In this document: piece after piece, positions 1 to 10,644 of the stretch
How the letters are laid out: each line of letters begins with the position of its first letter
Numbering within the stretch: position 1 is the stretch's first letter
Source of the DNA: Gonium pectorale
Lineage: Eukaryota > Chlorophyta > Chlorophyceae > Chlamydomonadales > Volvocaceae
Direction of reading: 5' to 3'
Length of the DNA: 64,000 bases
Assembly (NCBI GenBank): GCA_001584585.1
Contig: LSYV01000005.1
Span: 360,936 to 424,935 of the forward strand
Made by a program: the position numbers and the translations under genes
The notes under the pieces: generated by a model
Databases searched by the model: none
What the model was told of the DNA's origin: nothing
The model's input: the letters and a program-made list of their open reading frames with translations, nothing else

Positions 1-192
1 GCCGAGGTGGGGACGCTATGGGCCTAGCTGCCAGGGCCGGCACGCGGTTGGGAGCGCACGTTCTAGGACCCAGTCGCGTTGGCCAGTGTGCGCTTGTCGT
101 CACTGGGTGGGAATGCCGGGACCAGAGCGCCGCTCCGGGCCTGTCCCGTAGCCCCGCCACCAGCTACACGGTGACCCGTACAAGCGCCTCAC

Positions 193-718
193 CACTGGCA
201 GCACCGCGCCGCCCGGCGGGAAGCGGAAGGCGCGGCACACGCGCTCGGCCACTCGCTCCGGGGGCTCCGTGCGGGCCGGCGGAATGGGCGGCGGCCGCAG
301 CAGGCTCCAGGAGGGGTGCCTGTGGCCCAGGGTTCAGGTCGACATGGGGTGGGGTGCTTCAGCGCGACGCATGCGAGGAGAGAATCCCTCGATTGAGCCG
401 TTCATGGGGAGAACGCTCCCGGATGTCCATGGCGAAAAGGCATGTTCCACCAGGGCCCACACATGCCCTAAACCCGCACGGTCCCCCGGCTCACCCCACA
501 CCGTCAAACCCGACTTACGCAAAGAGGCTGGTGTCTCCAGGAAGCCCTGTGGGTACCTCCCTGGTGCTGACGGTGAGGTAGTTGCGGTCGTTGGAGCTCA
601 TGGAGAAGTCGTAAAAGCGGCGTAGCTGAAACGCCTCAAGCAAGTCGAATGCTCCCGTGCGCGTGGTGAGGTCATCTCCTGCGCCCACGCGCCAACAGCC
701 GGCGATTGCCCGAAGCAT
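193..718 (-). CDS. Partial unrecognised protein at the left window edge
   Basis: Two minus-strand exons can be supported. Exon 1 runs 718 to 519, starting at an ATG and ending in phase 2 at a GTAAGT donor. Exon 2 runs 319 to 193, with a CACAG acceptor, a GTGAGG donor and a phase-0 end. The frames join cleanly through a split Ala codon. The product begins with a basic, organelle-like leader (MLRAIAGCWRVGAG), followed by residues such as FDLLEAFQLRRFYDFSMSS and, in exon 2, ERVAERVCRAFRFPPGG. Codon use is GC-rich and protein-like. I do not recognise a family. A CAG acceptor at 679-681 would allow exon 1 to be internal instead, with the true start further upstream. The 3' end lies outside the window. 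Confidence 0.42.
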
Positions 719-1251
719 CCAGCTACGTGAGAATTAGAGGGAAATGCAGCGTATGTTCCATGCCACTGTCTGCGGGGCCCGAATGGTTGCCGCGGCTTGC
801 ACCTGACACAAACCCTGTCCGTACCGCGCTTGGCCACGCACTCCGCAACCAGCTCCAACATTGTCGACGCGCGTGTGGACGTTTGGAACTTTGTGTATTG
901 TTCCTCCTGGGAAGCGAGAACCCACGCGCTTACATTTGGGCTGGAGAGTCGAGGTGGGTACACGCGGTACACGGGCAATGCAGGTATGCGTAAGTATGTC
1001 GCTCAGAGTGTATAATAGTTCAAAGCAGCACATGCTGCACGGCAGGCAAGCCATGCACGTTCGTGCAAGTTCCACGTACATGACGGTCATGATTATGGCC
1101 ATTCCTTGGCCGGCCCTTGCCGCATGGATAGTTGCAGGGTTTGTGGGGTAGCTAATGTACCAATAACCGTTGGATCAAAGTGCTGCTTTCCTCCAACTTT
1201 CCTCCCACCGCACACACGCCGATACACGCCGAGCTAAGGCGCTAAGCCAAG
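719..1251. promoter_or_regulatory. Divergent intergenic spacer
   Basis: This spacer separates the left-edge minus gene from the TIC21-like plus gene and should hold both promoters and 5' UTRs. A TATA-like TATAATAG lies at 1011-1018, about 240 bases before the TIC21-like ATG. No convincing coding segment is seen. Confidence 0.4.
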
Positions 1252-3866
1252 ATGGAGTGCACACTGCACAGCGCCCACAGGGTGGGCGTGCTGGTGCGTA
1301 GCCGAGCTTCCACTTCCGAGGCCTTCGCCAGGAAACCGCTTCTGCCAGGTCGCAAGTTTATTACGCCGCTGAAGCGCGTTGCGTCTCCAGCTCCTAGTCA
1401 GCAGCAGGAGCTGGAGCGGGGCTCCTCGCCGGTGAGGCGCTGCCAAGTCGCTTGGTGATGGTCCCATCGCACGGACCCTTTGCAAACATGCTCCTGCACC
1501 CTGCGCCTGGGACACAGGTGTCCTGCCCCGCAGTAGACTATGGCTACCCGTCTGCGCCCGAGCTGCCCCCCGAGCGCATGGGCGAGGCCGCACGGCGGGC
1601 GCTCTCGCGGGCGACCGGCGCCGTGCGCCACTACGGCTGGCTCAGCTTCTGGGCGCAGCTGACGCTGTCGGTGGTGGGCGGAGTCATTCTGCTCTTCTCC
1701 GTCGCGTTTACTTCCCAGGTACGCTCTTGACCCCTCGCCGCCCGTGTCCCGCCGTTCCCCCCCGCTTCTACGCTGTCAGCCCTCCCTTCGCAGACCCACA
1801 GCACAGCACACGCTCTGCGCGTCTCACCGCTAACCGCTGCGCAACATGCCATATCTGACCCTGCCCGCCACACAGAGCGGCCCCAAGGCCTCGCTCTACC
1901 TCACGCTCTTTGGCATCCTGGCCGGCTTCCTGTCCACCTTTTGGAACTTTGGCTACACCCGCACAGCGCTCAAGATGCAGGCCTACCTCGATGCGGCTCC
2001 TGGGCAGGAGGTGCGGCCAAGGGCGATGGAAGGGGCCCGCGCGGGACAGGGGCGTACTGGGGATGGGACACGGGGGAAGCCGGGGTCACATGGCAGTTAG
2101 GGGGCGAAAACGCATACTTACACATGCGTCATTGACAATGCCTCTTATCGTAACCCCGCGGTCTTTATCGTCTTCCGGAACGTCTTGCAGGTTCCCAAGA
2201 TCAAGAAGCAGCAGGTGGTGGACATGGTAACCCGGGGCATCTTCATCAACATGGCGGGCCTTGCCGCAACGCTGGCGGGGGTGCAGGCGCTGGTGGGCAT
2301 GCTGGTCGCCAAGACGCTGCAGGCGAGCGCTGGGGGGGGGCGGGAGGGGGTGCCTGGGGGGGGTGCCCGGGGGGTTGTCATGGCGTCGACAATTCTGCGT
2401 TCCGCTACGGGTTTGGATGGGGCACCGAGGGTTGAGGCCGCAGGTTGCGACCCCTGGCCCTCGCCAAGCCCTTCCGCGAACGCCAACTATGTTGCATTCC
2501 ACTCCCTATACTGCACCGCCCCGCTGCCGCTGTTCGCGACGCCCCTCCCTCCCGCTGCCGGCTCCCCGCCACCCTCTACCACCCAACCCCCGCAGATCAG
2601 CTCCTACCCCTTCATGGCCGCTGCCAGCGGGGCCAACTATAACCCCGTGGTGGCGCTGGACGTGTTCCTGGTGCAGGTGCGAGTGGCCGGGGATGGGCGC
2701 GGACGGGCGGGAATGGGCGCGGGTGGGCGGGGATGGGCAGGGATAGGGATGGACGGAAGGAACACCGAGTCGAGCAACGGAGCGGGTCCATGGAGAGATT
2801 TGGGGGGCGGAAGGGCGGACAGCTGCAGGCAGGCTAGGAGAGGTGTTTGTTGATTTGCCCACCACGCGAGTCGGTGCACAGGGTCTCCAGACGTCCCGTG
2901 CTCCCGTCTTCCTTTAGGGACCTTATGTCTTCCGGCGATACTCAGTCGCGTCAGGCATGCGAGGCGTGCGCCGGGCAAGGCTTGCGGCATGCTGCAACAT
3001 GTAGAGAGAAGTGAAGTAGTGCGGTGGCAGGCTAGGAACAGTCCCGCAGTGCGCTTGGCATGGGCAGCTTAGACTCCACGCTGGCGAGATGCTGGCAAGC
3101 GCAAGGGGCTCACGGCTGCGCATGCGGCCTTCGCGACGCCGTCCTACGCCTCCCCTCTCTCCCCAGGCCGCCACCAACACGCTCTTGGGCCACTTCGTGA
3201 GCCTGGCGTGCGCACTGTGGCTGCTTCACGTCGTGGGCGAGGGCCAAGGGCTGCGCTTCCAGGTGCGGCCGGGTCGGGTGGGCCAGCCGTGCTGGGCGGG
3301 CGGTGCCTGGGGTGGGGGGTGCTGAGGCGGCGGCGGCGGCGGCTGAGCCGCGATTGGGCATGGCCGGGAAGTCACAGGGACGTGTCCGCGCTGACGGCGT
3401 GGAGCGTGACAACAATACGCATGTTAGTGTAGGAAATGGGGGTGAGGAAGGGGCAATGCGCTCCAGTGCCAGGATCAGGGTCACCCATCACGTGTGTGGC
3501 AGCGGCTGTGGCGGCACCCGGTGTCAGCTTCTGCGGGTGAGGCTGGCATCCCATTGGCCACATTATTGGACAGCCCCCGTTGGGTGAGGCGCGGGCGTTG
3601 CGTCCTGTGATGTCTCTGCATCCGTGTGGCGTTCATCTGGTCGCGGAGTGTGGGGTACGGTGCGGGTAGGCCTCTCGTCGCGGACGCCAGCCCCGATCTC
3701 CCGCCCCGCCATCCGTCATCCGCTCATCCGGCTCCGGCGCCCTCGCCTCGCCCCGCGCCTCGCCTCGCCCCGCCGCCGCCGCCAGGCCACGGCCTCGGAT
3801 CCGTCCACGCCCGCCGTCATTGGCAAGGGCAACGCGGGCACGTACCGCGTCAACTTTGGGCAGTAG
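1252..3866 (+). CDS. TIC21: TIC21/PIC1-like plastid inner-envelope protein (DUF3611)
   Basis: Seven exons: 1252-1431, 1518-1718, 1876-2010, 2191-2322, 2596-2676, 3167-3262 and 3786-3866, all phase 0, giving about 301 residues (plant TIC21 is about 296). Residues 1-60 form a Ser/Arg-rich transit-peptide-like leader. Four hydrophobic segments follow: around 105-125 (WLSFWAQLTLSVVGGVILLF), 132-152 (FGILAGFLSTFWNFGY), 190-211 and 250-266. The block NYNPVVALDVFLVQAATNTL matches the conserved plant motif YSPVLALDVFLVQASANTL. The family is known as TIC21/PIC1/CIA5 and is linked to plastid protein import or iron transport. Intron 4 has a GC donor (CAG|GCGAGC at 2323). The terminal exon is less certain, because an exon-like block at 4289 is also in compatible phase. 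Confidence 0.82.
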
Positions 3867-4288
3867 CGCCCCGGCCGGCCCGGCGGCGTGCGGGCGGCGA
3901 ACTTGCAGGCCGGGTAGGGGCGCGGGGGCGGGGCGGGGTAGTCGATTGCATCCGTACCCGGGAGGACAGCACCGCACGCTTGTTCCTGGGCGCCAGCAGC
4001 AGCCCACGGATGCAGCTGGCTCCCTTGGGACGAGCCGTTTGGCGGTATGGGGCCGCAACCGCCGCATCCCCCGCACTTAGGACAGCCGGTTGTGGTGCGT
4101 GACAGCCCCACCGCCCAGACCGCCCCGACGTCACTGTACGTGCTTGCATGCATGCAATCCATAATGCATCCATACCTTCCTGCCAACAAGGCCGCTGCCC
4201 TTTCATTTCCTGTCACCGTTCCCCACGCGCCCAAGCCATTTCCGCCCTATCCTGGCCTGTTCCCCTCTGCCCCTTTTCTCCTCTGCAG

Positions 4289-4558
4289 CGGTTCGTGTCT
4301 CTGGAGCTGCTCAAGCAGCGCACAGAGGACAGCCGGCTGCCGGACCTGCCCAACATGCCGCTGCTCACGCTGGGAAGCGGAGGGGCGGACAAGGGGGACT
4401 TGCTACAGACTAACGCAGGCAGGCCGCTGCGCGTGCCGCCGCGGTCGTCTGGATCGGGCGGCGGCGGCAGCAGCGGAGGAGGAGGCGGCGGCGGGCGGGG
4501 CACCGCCGCGTCGGCCCTCGCCGCCGCGACCGGTGGCAGTGGCGGCGGCAGGTGGTAG
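4289..4558 (+). other. Exon-like segment of unclear ownership
   Basis: After a strong acceptor (TCTCCTCTGCAG, ending 4288), frame 2 reads RFVSLELLKQRTEDSRLPDL and then PNMPLLTLGSGGADKGDLLQ, before turning Gly-rich and stopping at 4556-4558. It looks like real coding sequence but matches no LHC. It is in phase 0, so it could follow any phase-0 exon, including the TIC21-like exon ending at 3262. A donor at 4552 (AG|GTGGTA) and an AG at 4617-4618 would join it to the LHC frame across a 67-base intron. Alternatively it is an LHC 5' exon or an unannotated gene end. Upstream, an ATG at 4148 is open in the same frame. Confidence 0.4.
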
Positions 4559-4601
4559 CGGCAGCGATGCGCCAGCCGGGGCGACGTCGGCGGCTTTTGC
4601 G

Positions 4602-5852
4602 ATGGCGGCGGCTTCAAGTTGGAGCCCGGCGGCGGTGGCGGGGATGGGGGGCTGGGCGCTGCCGGGCGCAAGCGGCTCTAACACCAGCTACCGGCTCAAC
4701 ACGGCGGCCAGCCGTGGCGACAGCGGCGGCGCAAGCACCAGCGGGCGAAGCAGCAGTCGTGGCGGCGGCAGCTACAGCAGCGGCGGCTACAGCGGGCGTG
4801 GAAGCGGGCCGGTGGTGGCGTCTGGCTCGGCGCTGGCGCTCTCCTGGTCGGAGGAGGCGCCCATCTGGAAGGATATACCTCCGCCTCCGAAGCCGAAGCC
4901 GCAGGCCGCGCCGGCTGCGGCTGGTGGCGACAGGGCCGCCAGCAGCGGTGCAGCCAGCAGCAGTGGCCGTGCAGGAGGCGCCGGGCGCGAGCCGCGCGGC
5001 GCAGTGGTGGAGCTACGCGCGAGGCCCTCGGCCCCCGCGCTCTCAGTGCCGCTGTCGGCGCCTCCGGGTCAGGACCCCGACCTCATGTCCCCCGCGCCCA
5101 TAGGATACCGCTGCAGCGGCGTCGCCGGCTTCAGTGGCCGGCCGCCGCCCGACGCCGCCTCGCGGCCGCTCCTGCTGCCCTCCGCCTCGGCGCTGGCCTA
5201 CCTGGACGGCTCCCTGCCCGGCGACTACGGCTTCGACCCGCTGGGGCTGTTCGACCCCAGCACCGGCGGCGGCGGCTTCCTGTCGCAGCGCTGGCTGCAC
5301 ACCGCCGAGCTGGTGCACGGGCGGTGGGCGATGCTGGGCGCGGCGGGCTGCCTGGCGCCCGAGTACCTGGCGCACGAGAAGGTTATCCCCAAGGCCACGG
5401 GGCTGCTGTGGTTCCAGACCGGCTTCATCCCGCAGGCCAGCGCCGGCTTCGACTACGGGCTGCCGCTGGGGGCACTGTTCGGGCTGCAGATGCTGGCCAT
5501 GGGGCTGGCGGAGGGCCTGCGCTGGGCTGAGTACGACCGGCCGGGCAGCCTGGCGTCCCAGCGGCTGTTGGGGCTGGAGAAGCTGATCGCCACCACGCAG
5601 CCCGGCAGCGCGGCCTACCCGGGCGGCGCCATGTTCAACCCGCTGGGGCTGGGCATGGACCGGCCGGCCGACATGCGCGAGTACCAGGTGGCGGAGATCA
5701 AGCACGGCCGCATCGCCATGCTGGCGTGCCTGGGCTACGCCGCGCAGGCGGTGGTGACGGGCAAGGGCCCGTACAACAATTGGGTGAGCCACCTGGAGGA
5801 CCCGGAAAAGTTCAACGTGCTGGCGCTGCTGGGCGAGGTTGGCGGCCGATAG
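4602..5852 (+). CDS. Light-harvesting chlorophyll a/b-binding protein, LHCA3-like
   Basis: This open frame ends at TAG 5850-5852 and encodes 416 residues from the ATG at 4602. That start is provisional, since the frame is open further upstream. The last 215 residues are a complete LHC domain. They contain SLPGDYGFDPLGLFDP, first helix AELVHGRWAMLGAAG, second helix around GLQMLAMGLAEGLRWAEYDR and third helix VAEIKHGRIAMLACLGY. WFQTGFIP, AYPGGAMFNPLG and the C-terminal VTGKGPYNN resemble photosystem I antenna LHCA3 of plants. The protein would bind chlorophyll in the thylakoid. About 200 residues before the domain are Gly/Ser/Ala/Pro-rich, an unusual extension for an LHC, and no classical transit peptide is evident at this ATG. 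The true 5' exons are unresolved. Confidence 0.8.
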   Translation: MAAASSWSPAAVAGMGGWALPGASGSNTSYRLNTAASRGDSGGASTSGRSSSRGGGSYSSGGYSGRGSGPVVASGSALALSWSEEAPIWKDIPPPPKPKPQAAPAAAGGDRAASSGAASSSGRAGGAGREPRGAVVELRARPSAPALSVPLSAPPGQDPDLMSPAPIGYRCSGVAGFSGRPPPDAASRPLLLPSASALAYLDGSLPGDYGFDPLGLFDPSTGGGGFLSQRWLHTAELVHGRWAMLGAAGCLAPEYLAHEKVIPKATGLLWFQTGFIPQASAGFDYGLPLGALFGLQMLAMGLAEGLRWAEYDRPGSLASQRLLGLEKLIATTQPGSAAYPGGAMFNPLGLGMDRPADMREYQVAEIKHGRIAMLACLGYAAQAVVTGKGPYNNWVSHLEDPEKFNVLALLGEVGGR

Positions 5853-6336
5853 AAGCCGGCTGGGAGGGGAGGGGAGGTAAGGAGCGGGGATGGCGGGCTT
5901 GTGCGAGGGGAGGGTTGCGTATTGCAAATGAGTGCCAGCGGCTCTGGACTAGACTTTTTGATGCGTTGCGTGGAGGTGTGTTGGGCGCTGATTCCGAGGC
6001 TAGGGGAAGTCCATGCGTTTGGACGTATCTGCCTTCGCTCGAGTTCAGTTGCGTTGGTTGCGGTGGCCCCGCTGTCCTGAGGGTAACTGCGCCAGGGCGG
6101 TGGAGGCGATGTTGTAAGTGAGCAGGTCCGTGCTAAGTGCTGAGGCTGAGTGCAGCGAAAGCTGGTTCTGCGGATCGGAATGAGATTGACTACCTCCTGT
6201 AAGCTGCGTGGTTCCCTTGCCTCTCGCATGCTCAAGCCGGCAGACACGCGCACACGCGTACGACACGCCGGTGTGAAACAAAGAAGTCCACTAATGTAGT
6301 CGATGCTCTTGTCAGCACGTTGCATGTAGAGAAGCC
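5853..6336. other. Spacer between the LHC and LRR genes
   Basis: No coding segment is seen. It should hold the LHC 3' UTR and the LRR gene promoter. A UGUAA motif lies at 6113-6117. Confidence 0.4.
6113..6117 (+). promoter_or_regulatory. Putative UGUAA poly(A) signal of the LHC gene
   Basis: TGTAA lies 261 bases after the LHC stop, a typical distance for the Chlamydomonas-type UGUAA signal. Confidence 0.4.
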
Positions 6337-9300
6337 ATGTCTGTTCTGACGGAGCGACTGCTCGTGAGTGTTGCATGGATGTGCTTTGGACGCTAAGGGC
6401 CCGTCGCTAACCGGCAAATGTGCCCCTTCTGCAGCGCGAAGCAGCGCAGGAAGACGACCTGAATCAAGTAGTCGCGCTTGAGCTTCGCAACCGGGGCCTG
6501 ACAGAGCTAGGCCCTATCGACAAATGCAAGATACTAAAGGTGTTAGATTTAGGATTTAATCAGCTCAAAGGCGTTAAGGGGTAAGAGTCCGCGTGCACGG
6601 ATGCCGCGCCCATGTCCAGCCTTGACCCGTCCCGCGGGCGATCCCGCAGGCTGGAGAGCCTCGAAAAGCTCAAAGAGCTCAGGCTCAGCGATAACCGCTT
6701 GACCAGCGCCACTCCGCTGCAGCGACTCTCGGAGCTGCACACGCTCGCCCTCGACGGCAACCTGTTCACGCAGATCGAGGTGCGCGCACAGCCCCCCTGC
6801 ATTCCCCCGCAAACCCCAACCGCTTTCGCTGTCGTCCGTGCCCAGCAGGGGCTGCAGGGCCTGCGCAGCCTGAAGGTGCTCAACCTGTCGTACAACCAGC
6901 TCTCGACTGTCAGCAGCCTTGGCCGCCTCACGTCCCTGGAGGTGCTCCACGTGGCTGGCAACCAGATCACCGACCTGGAGGGGCTGACTGGCTGCCCCGC
7001 GCTGCGCGTGCTGAATGCCTGCTCCAACCGGCTGACGCACGTCAAGGGGCTGGGCCGCTGCGCCTCGCTGTCCGAGCTGCATGTGGCGGACAACAAGCTG
7101 ACCGACCTCTCGGGACTCAAAATGGTGGCGAGCAGCCTCGAGGTGAACTCTTGGGATCAGGGCCCTGGGGGACGGCAGGGGATCGTTCCCGGCCGGTACG
7201 GCAGAGTCGACGCGGAGGGCGAGCCGGCACCTGCCCTCCCGGACTTTTTCTCTTTTTGCGCATATCGCCGTGAATGCCCGTCATTCGAGCCCTCCATCTC
7301 ACCCGCCAGATTCTGGACGTCAGCGGCAACGGGCTGGCCTCCCTCAGCGGGCTGTGCTCGCTGCCCAAGCTGACGGAGCTGTTCGCGCGGGAGAACAGCA
7401 TCGAGGGAGTGGAGGGGCTGCCCGCCCGGGTGCCCGCGCTGGAGTTGCTGGTGAGCCGCCCTGCGATGGGGCTGCTGGAGGAGGGCGTGCGGGGGGCGGT
7501 GTGCATTGTTGGTGCAGTCGACCGGTTACCGTGTTGGATGGGGCATACAAGGCGCTATCCATGCTGGCTGAAAAGCTGAGCCGTTGAGGCTTAGCACTAT
7601 TGCAAGCATGAACCCACGGAGCGCAAGAGACAGTGGTGGTCATCTGGCATGCCTGCTGGACAGGGGTTGCCCTCCTGCCCTGACACCGCGGCGACGAGGC
7701 ATCTGGGCTGCGCCATGCAGACTCCATCCCCAGGGTTGTTTTGGCACTTACCAGCCGACCGACCCCTTTCCCGCAGGACCTTGCCAGCAACCGGCTATCA
7801 TCGAGCCCCGCCGCGCTGGCCAAGGCGCTGTCCCCCTTGACAGACCTGGCAGCGCTGCAGCTGCACGGCAATGACCGCCTCTGTGCTGCCACCAGCACCT
7901 CCGCGGATGGCAGCGCAACCGACTACACGGCCCAGCTGTTTGCCGGCCTGCCATCGCTGGAGCTGTGCGACGGGCGGGAGCGGCCTCAGACGCTGGCACT
8001 GGAGCAGCCGGGGGCGGGGGCGGGGCAGGGAACAGGGCCAGCTGCCGCGGCAGCAGAGGATCAGCCGGCCAACGGCGACGGAGCTCAAGGTGCGGTGTGA
8101 GGGCCGGATCAGGCACGGGGCGGTACCGGTTGTGCAGCTGACAGGAACACCAGGATCCTGTCATGCTTGCCGCCTGCAGTACTGGCTTACCACGTTTACC
8201 AGCTTGGGGTGGTGCAAGCATGTTCCCCTTCCCTTCCCACGAGCAAGGCTCATGCTGTCCGCCTCCTCCTCGCTGTGATGTCCCCGGCAGCGAACGACAG
8301 CGGCAGCGGTGGGGGTACTGCCGGCGGCAGCCTGGACCCCACCATCGCGGAGATGGAGGCGTTTCGGAAGCGGCTCGGCATCCGCACATACGCGCCGCAG
8401 TATGCCGGCAGGCCGGGGACGTCGGGCAGCGGCGGCAGCAGGCCGGGCACAGCGGCAGGGACGCGGCCGGGCACAGCCGGCGGGAGGCCGGGCACATCGG
8501 GAGGGCGGCCCGGGACAGGTGCGCGGCCGCTGGGCTGTGTGGCTTCCGGGTTTTCGCGTGACAGGCGTAGAAGCGCCGCAGTGGCCGGGTGGTGCTCCCT
8601 CGGTGCTGGATTCGCTTGAGAATTTGATCCGTATTGCGCGCTCTGGCCCTCTGGTCCTGGTGATTACATCTGGTCCTGTTCCACCTTGACCCACAGCCGG
8701 TGGTCGGCCCGGCTCCCGCGGCGGTGGCGTCGGCCGGCCATTGATGAGTCCCGCCACCCGGATTGCGGGGGGACCCGTGATGGACCCGGACGCCTTCGCG
8801 GCGGCGTTAGGTAGGTCACAACGGATGACGAAGAGGGAAACAACGACATGTCGTCGCCCAAAGGTTCATAGTAAGAATTTGAGGATGCTTTTACACCCTC
8901 CAAGGCTTCTGGTAACCAGCATCCCGCCGCGAACCGCCTCGCCAGGCGACTTCCGCGAGACCATGGTGTCCTACTCGGCCAACCTCAAGTCGGTGCTGAG
9001 CCAGATGCGAGCCAACCTCAAGCTTCCCGTCTACGAGGCGGCGCAGAAGCTCAAGGCAGAGGGAGGTGGGTGGGCCGAGGCCTGTGAGAAGCCCCATACG
9101 GGCATCGTGTGGTGATTGTGCTTAGCTGCGGAAGTTGCTCAATAGGGGTTGAATTTCCGATTCCCGCCTGCTGGGCTGTACCCCTCCAGCAGGCGATGAC
9201 GCGCCCAAATGCTGAAGTCAGATTCTCGCCGTGGTCGCGCCCCCCACCTTACTTGCCATCTCCGCCTCTACCGTCTGTCCTCGCAGTCGCCCAGTTGCCC

Positions 9301-10212
9301 CAAATGCCGCTTGCGCCCGAGTACACCGCCCTGCCCCGCACCACGGGGCTGGCGCTGCTGGCGGGGGAGGACCGCGCGGACGTGGAGCGGCGAGAGGAGG
9401 CGCTGCAGATGTTCGAACGGCTATTCGGCAGCGAGGGGGCCTCCGGGAGCGGGGCCGGCGGCAGCGCCAGTGCCGCGGCGACGCCTCCCCGGACGCCCTT
9501 GACTCCTGGCGCAGGACCTGGAGCGGGAGCCGGTGCTTCCGCCGCCGCCCTTGCGGCTCGGAATGGGGTTGCCAAGGGAGGCCAAGGCCCCAGCGGCCGC
9601 GACGAAGAGGAGGAGGAGGAGGACGAGGTAGAGCTCCGGTCCTCAGGGCTCGGTGAGCCATGGCCAGCCGCTGCGGCGGCAGCAGACGCCTCGCGGTCCG
9701 TCAGCGGCGGCGCCGCAGCGGGTGTCCCGGGCGCCTCCTCGTCACCGCCGTCAATGGCGCCTGGGGCGGGTGCGGGGCAGCCCCTCCGCGCCAAGCTGCC
9801 CGCCAAGCCGCAGCCGTTGGCGGGGGCTGGCGCCGGCCTGGCGACGCATAAACCGGCAACGCTGGTGAAGAAAGCCGCTGCAGCGGCAGCAGCTGCTGGG
9901 GCGGGCATTCCTGGCTCTTCGGCTGCCAGTGCGTCGCTTGGGACAGCGCCCCTTGCGCGGCCCCTGAGTGCCGGCAAGGCCCCGGCTGCGTCTGTGGCTA
10001 GCCCGCAAACGCGGACCGCAGGGGCTGGGACGGGGGCGGCGGCGCCGGCGGCCGCTTCACCTGCTGCGGCGAGTGCCCCAGGGCCAGCCGCGTCGCCAGG
10101 CGCCGTGGCAGCAGGCGCTCGACCTGTCCGGCCGCTTAGCGCGGGGCGTGGGGCGCCCCGGAAGCTGGCACCGCGCACCGGGGGATCCATGCTCTCCGGT
10201 GGCGGCACGTAG
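6337..10212 (+). CDS. Leucine-rich repeat protein with long low-complexity C-terminus
   Basis: Ten exons: 6337-6363, 6435-6580, 6650-6779, 6849-7142, 7310-7450, 7777-8089, 8291-8518, 8697-8810, 8946-9065 and 9287-10212. All phases agree, giving 812 residues. The start MSVLTERLL precedes a GTGAGT donor and continues as REAAQEDDLNQVVALELRN. Residues about 20-330 contain SDS22-like repeats such as LKVLDLGFNQLKGVKGLESL, LKVLNLSYNQLSTVSSLGRL and LEVLHVAGNQITDLEGL. Next come a PGT-rich stretch (RPGTSGSG type), a short helical segment FRETMVSYSANLKSVLSQM and an Ala/Gly/Pro-rich tail with an acidic EEEEEEDEVEL patch. The architecture resembles ciliary or scaffold LRR proteins, but no specific orthologue is recognised. 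LRRs imply protein binding; the partner is unknown. Confidence 0.85.
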
Positions 10213-10644
10213 TTTGTGGAAGGGCAGCCGTCTGTGGGAGGCTGGGCTTTGGGTCACTTTCGCATGAGGCTGAGCAGGTTGCAAGGGCTGGGGGGTCGGG
10301 GTGCTGCAGGGACACTACCACGTCGAACCGAACCGACGGGCGCCAACAATTTGGAACGCTACGTGCAGTGTAATGGGGGCATGGTCATCGAGCATTTGGA
10401 TTTTATCAGGTGTCGTTGCCGCCACTCGGCATGCTAGTCTCGACAGCATTGGGTTGCGTTCGCAACACGCAAATACCCTACTAAGCAGGTGGACTCCCGC
10501 AAATCGGGTGAGGTGGCGCCCTCGCCTCCCCGGCAAGCAGCGACGCTCTGACACGGGGCAGTAGGACACGCTCCGAAACCTGGGTACGGCGGCGCGGCTG
10601 AACTGGACACTCGCGCCGCGCTGTTGCGACAGGTTTGCAGCAAG
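10213..10644. other. Spacer between the LRR and RPC5 genes
   Basis: No coding segment is seen. It holds a probable poly(A) signal for the LRR gene and the RPC5 promoter. A GTTTGCAG acceptor-like site at 10633-10640 just before the RPC5 ATG leaves room for a 5' UTR intron. Confidence 0.35.
10369..10373 (+). promoter_or_regulatory. Putative UGUAA poly(A) signal of the LRR gene
   Basis: TGTAA lies 157 bases downstream of the LRR gene stop codon. Confidence 0.4.

Noticed and set aside
5043..5927. 294-codon minus-strand open frame
   Set aside because: It is antisense to the LHC domain and has no recognisable motif.
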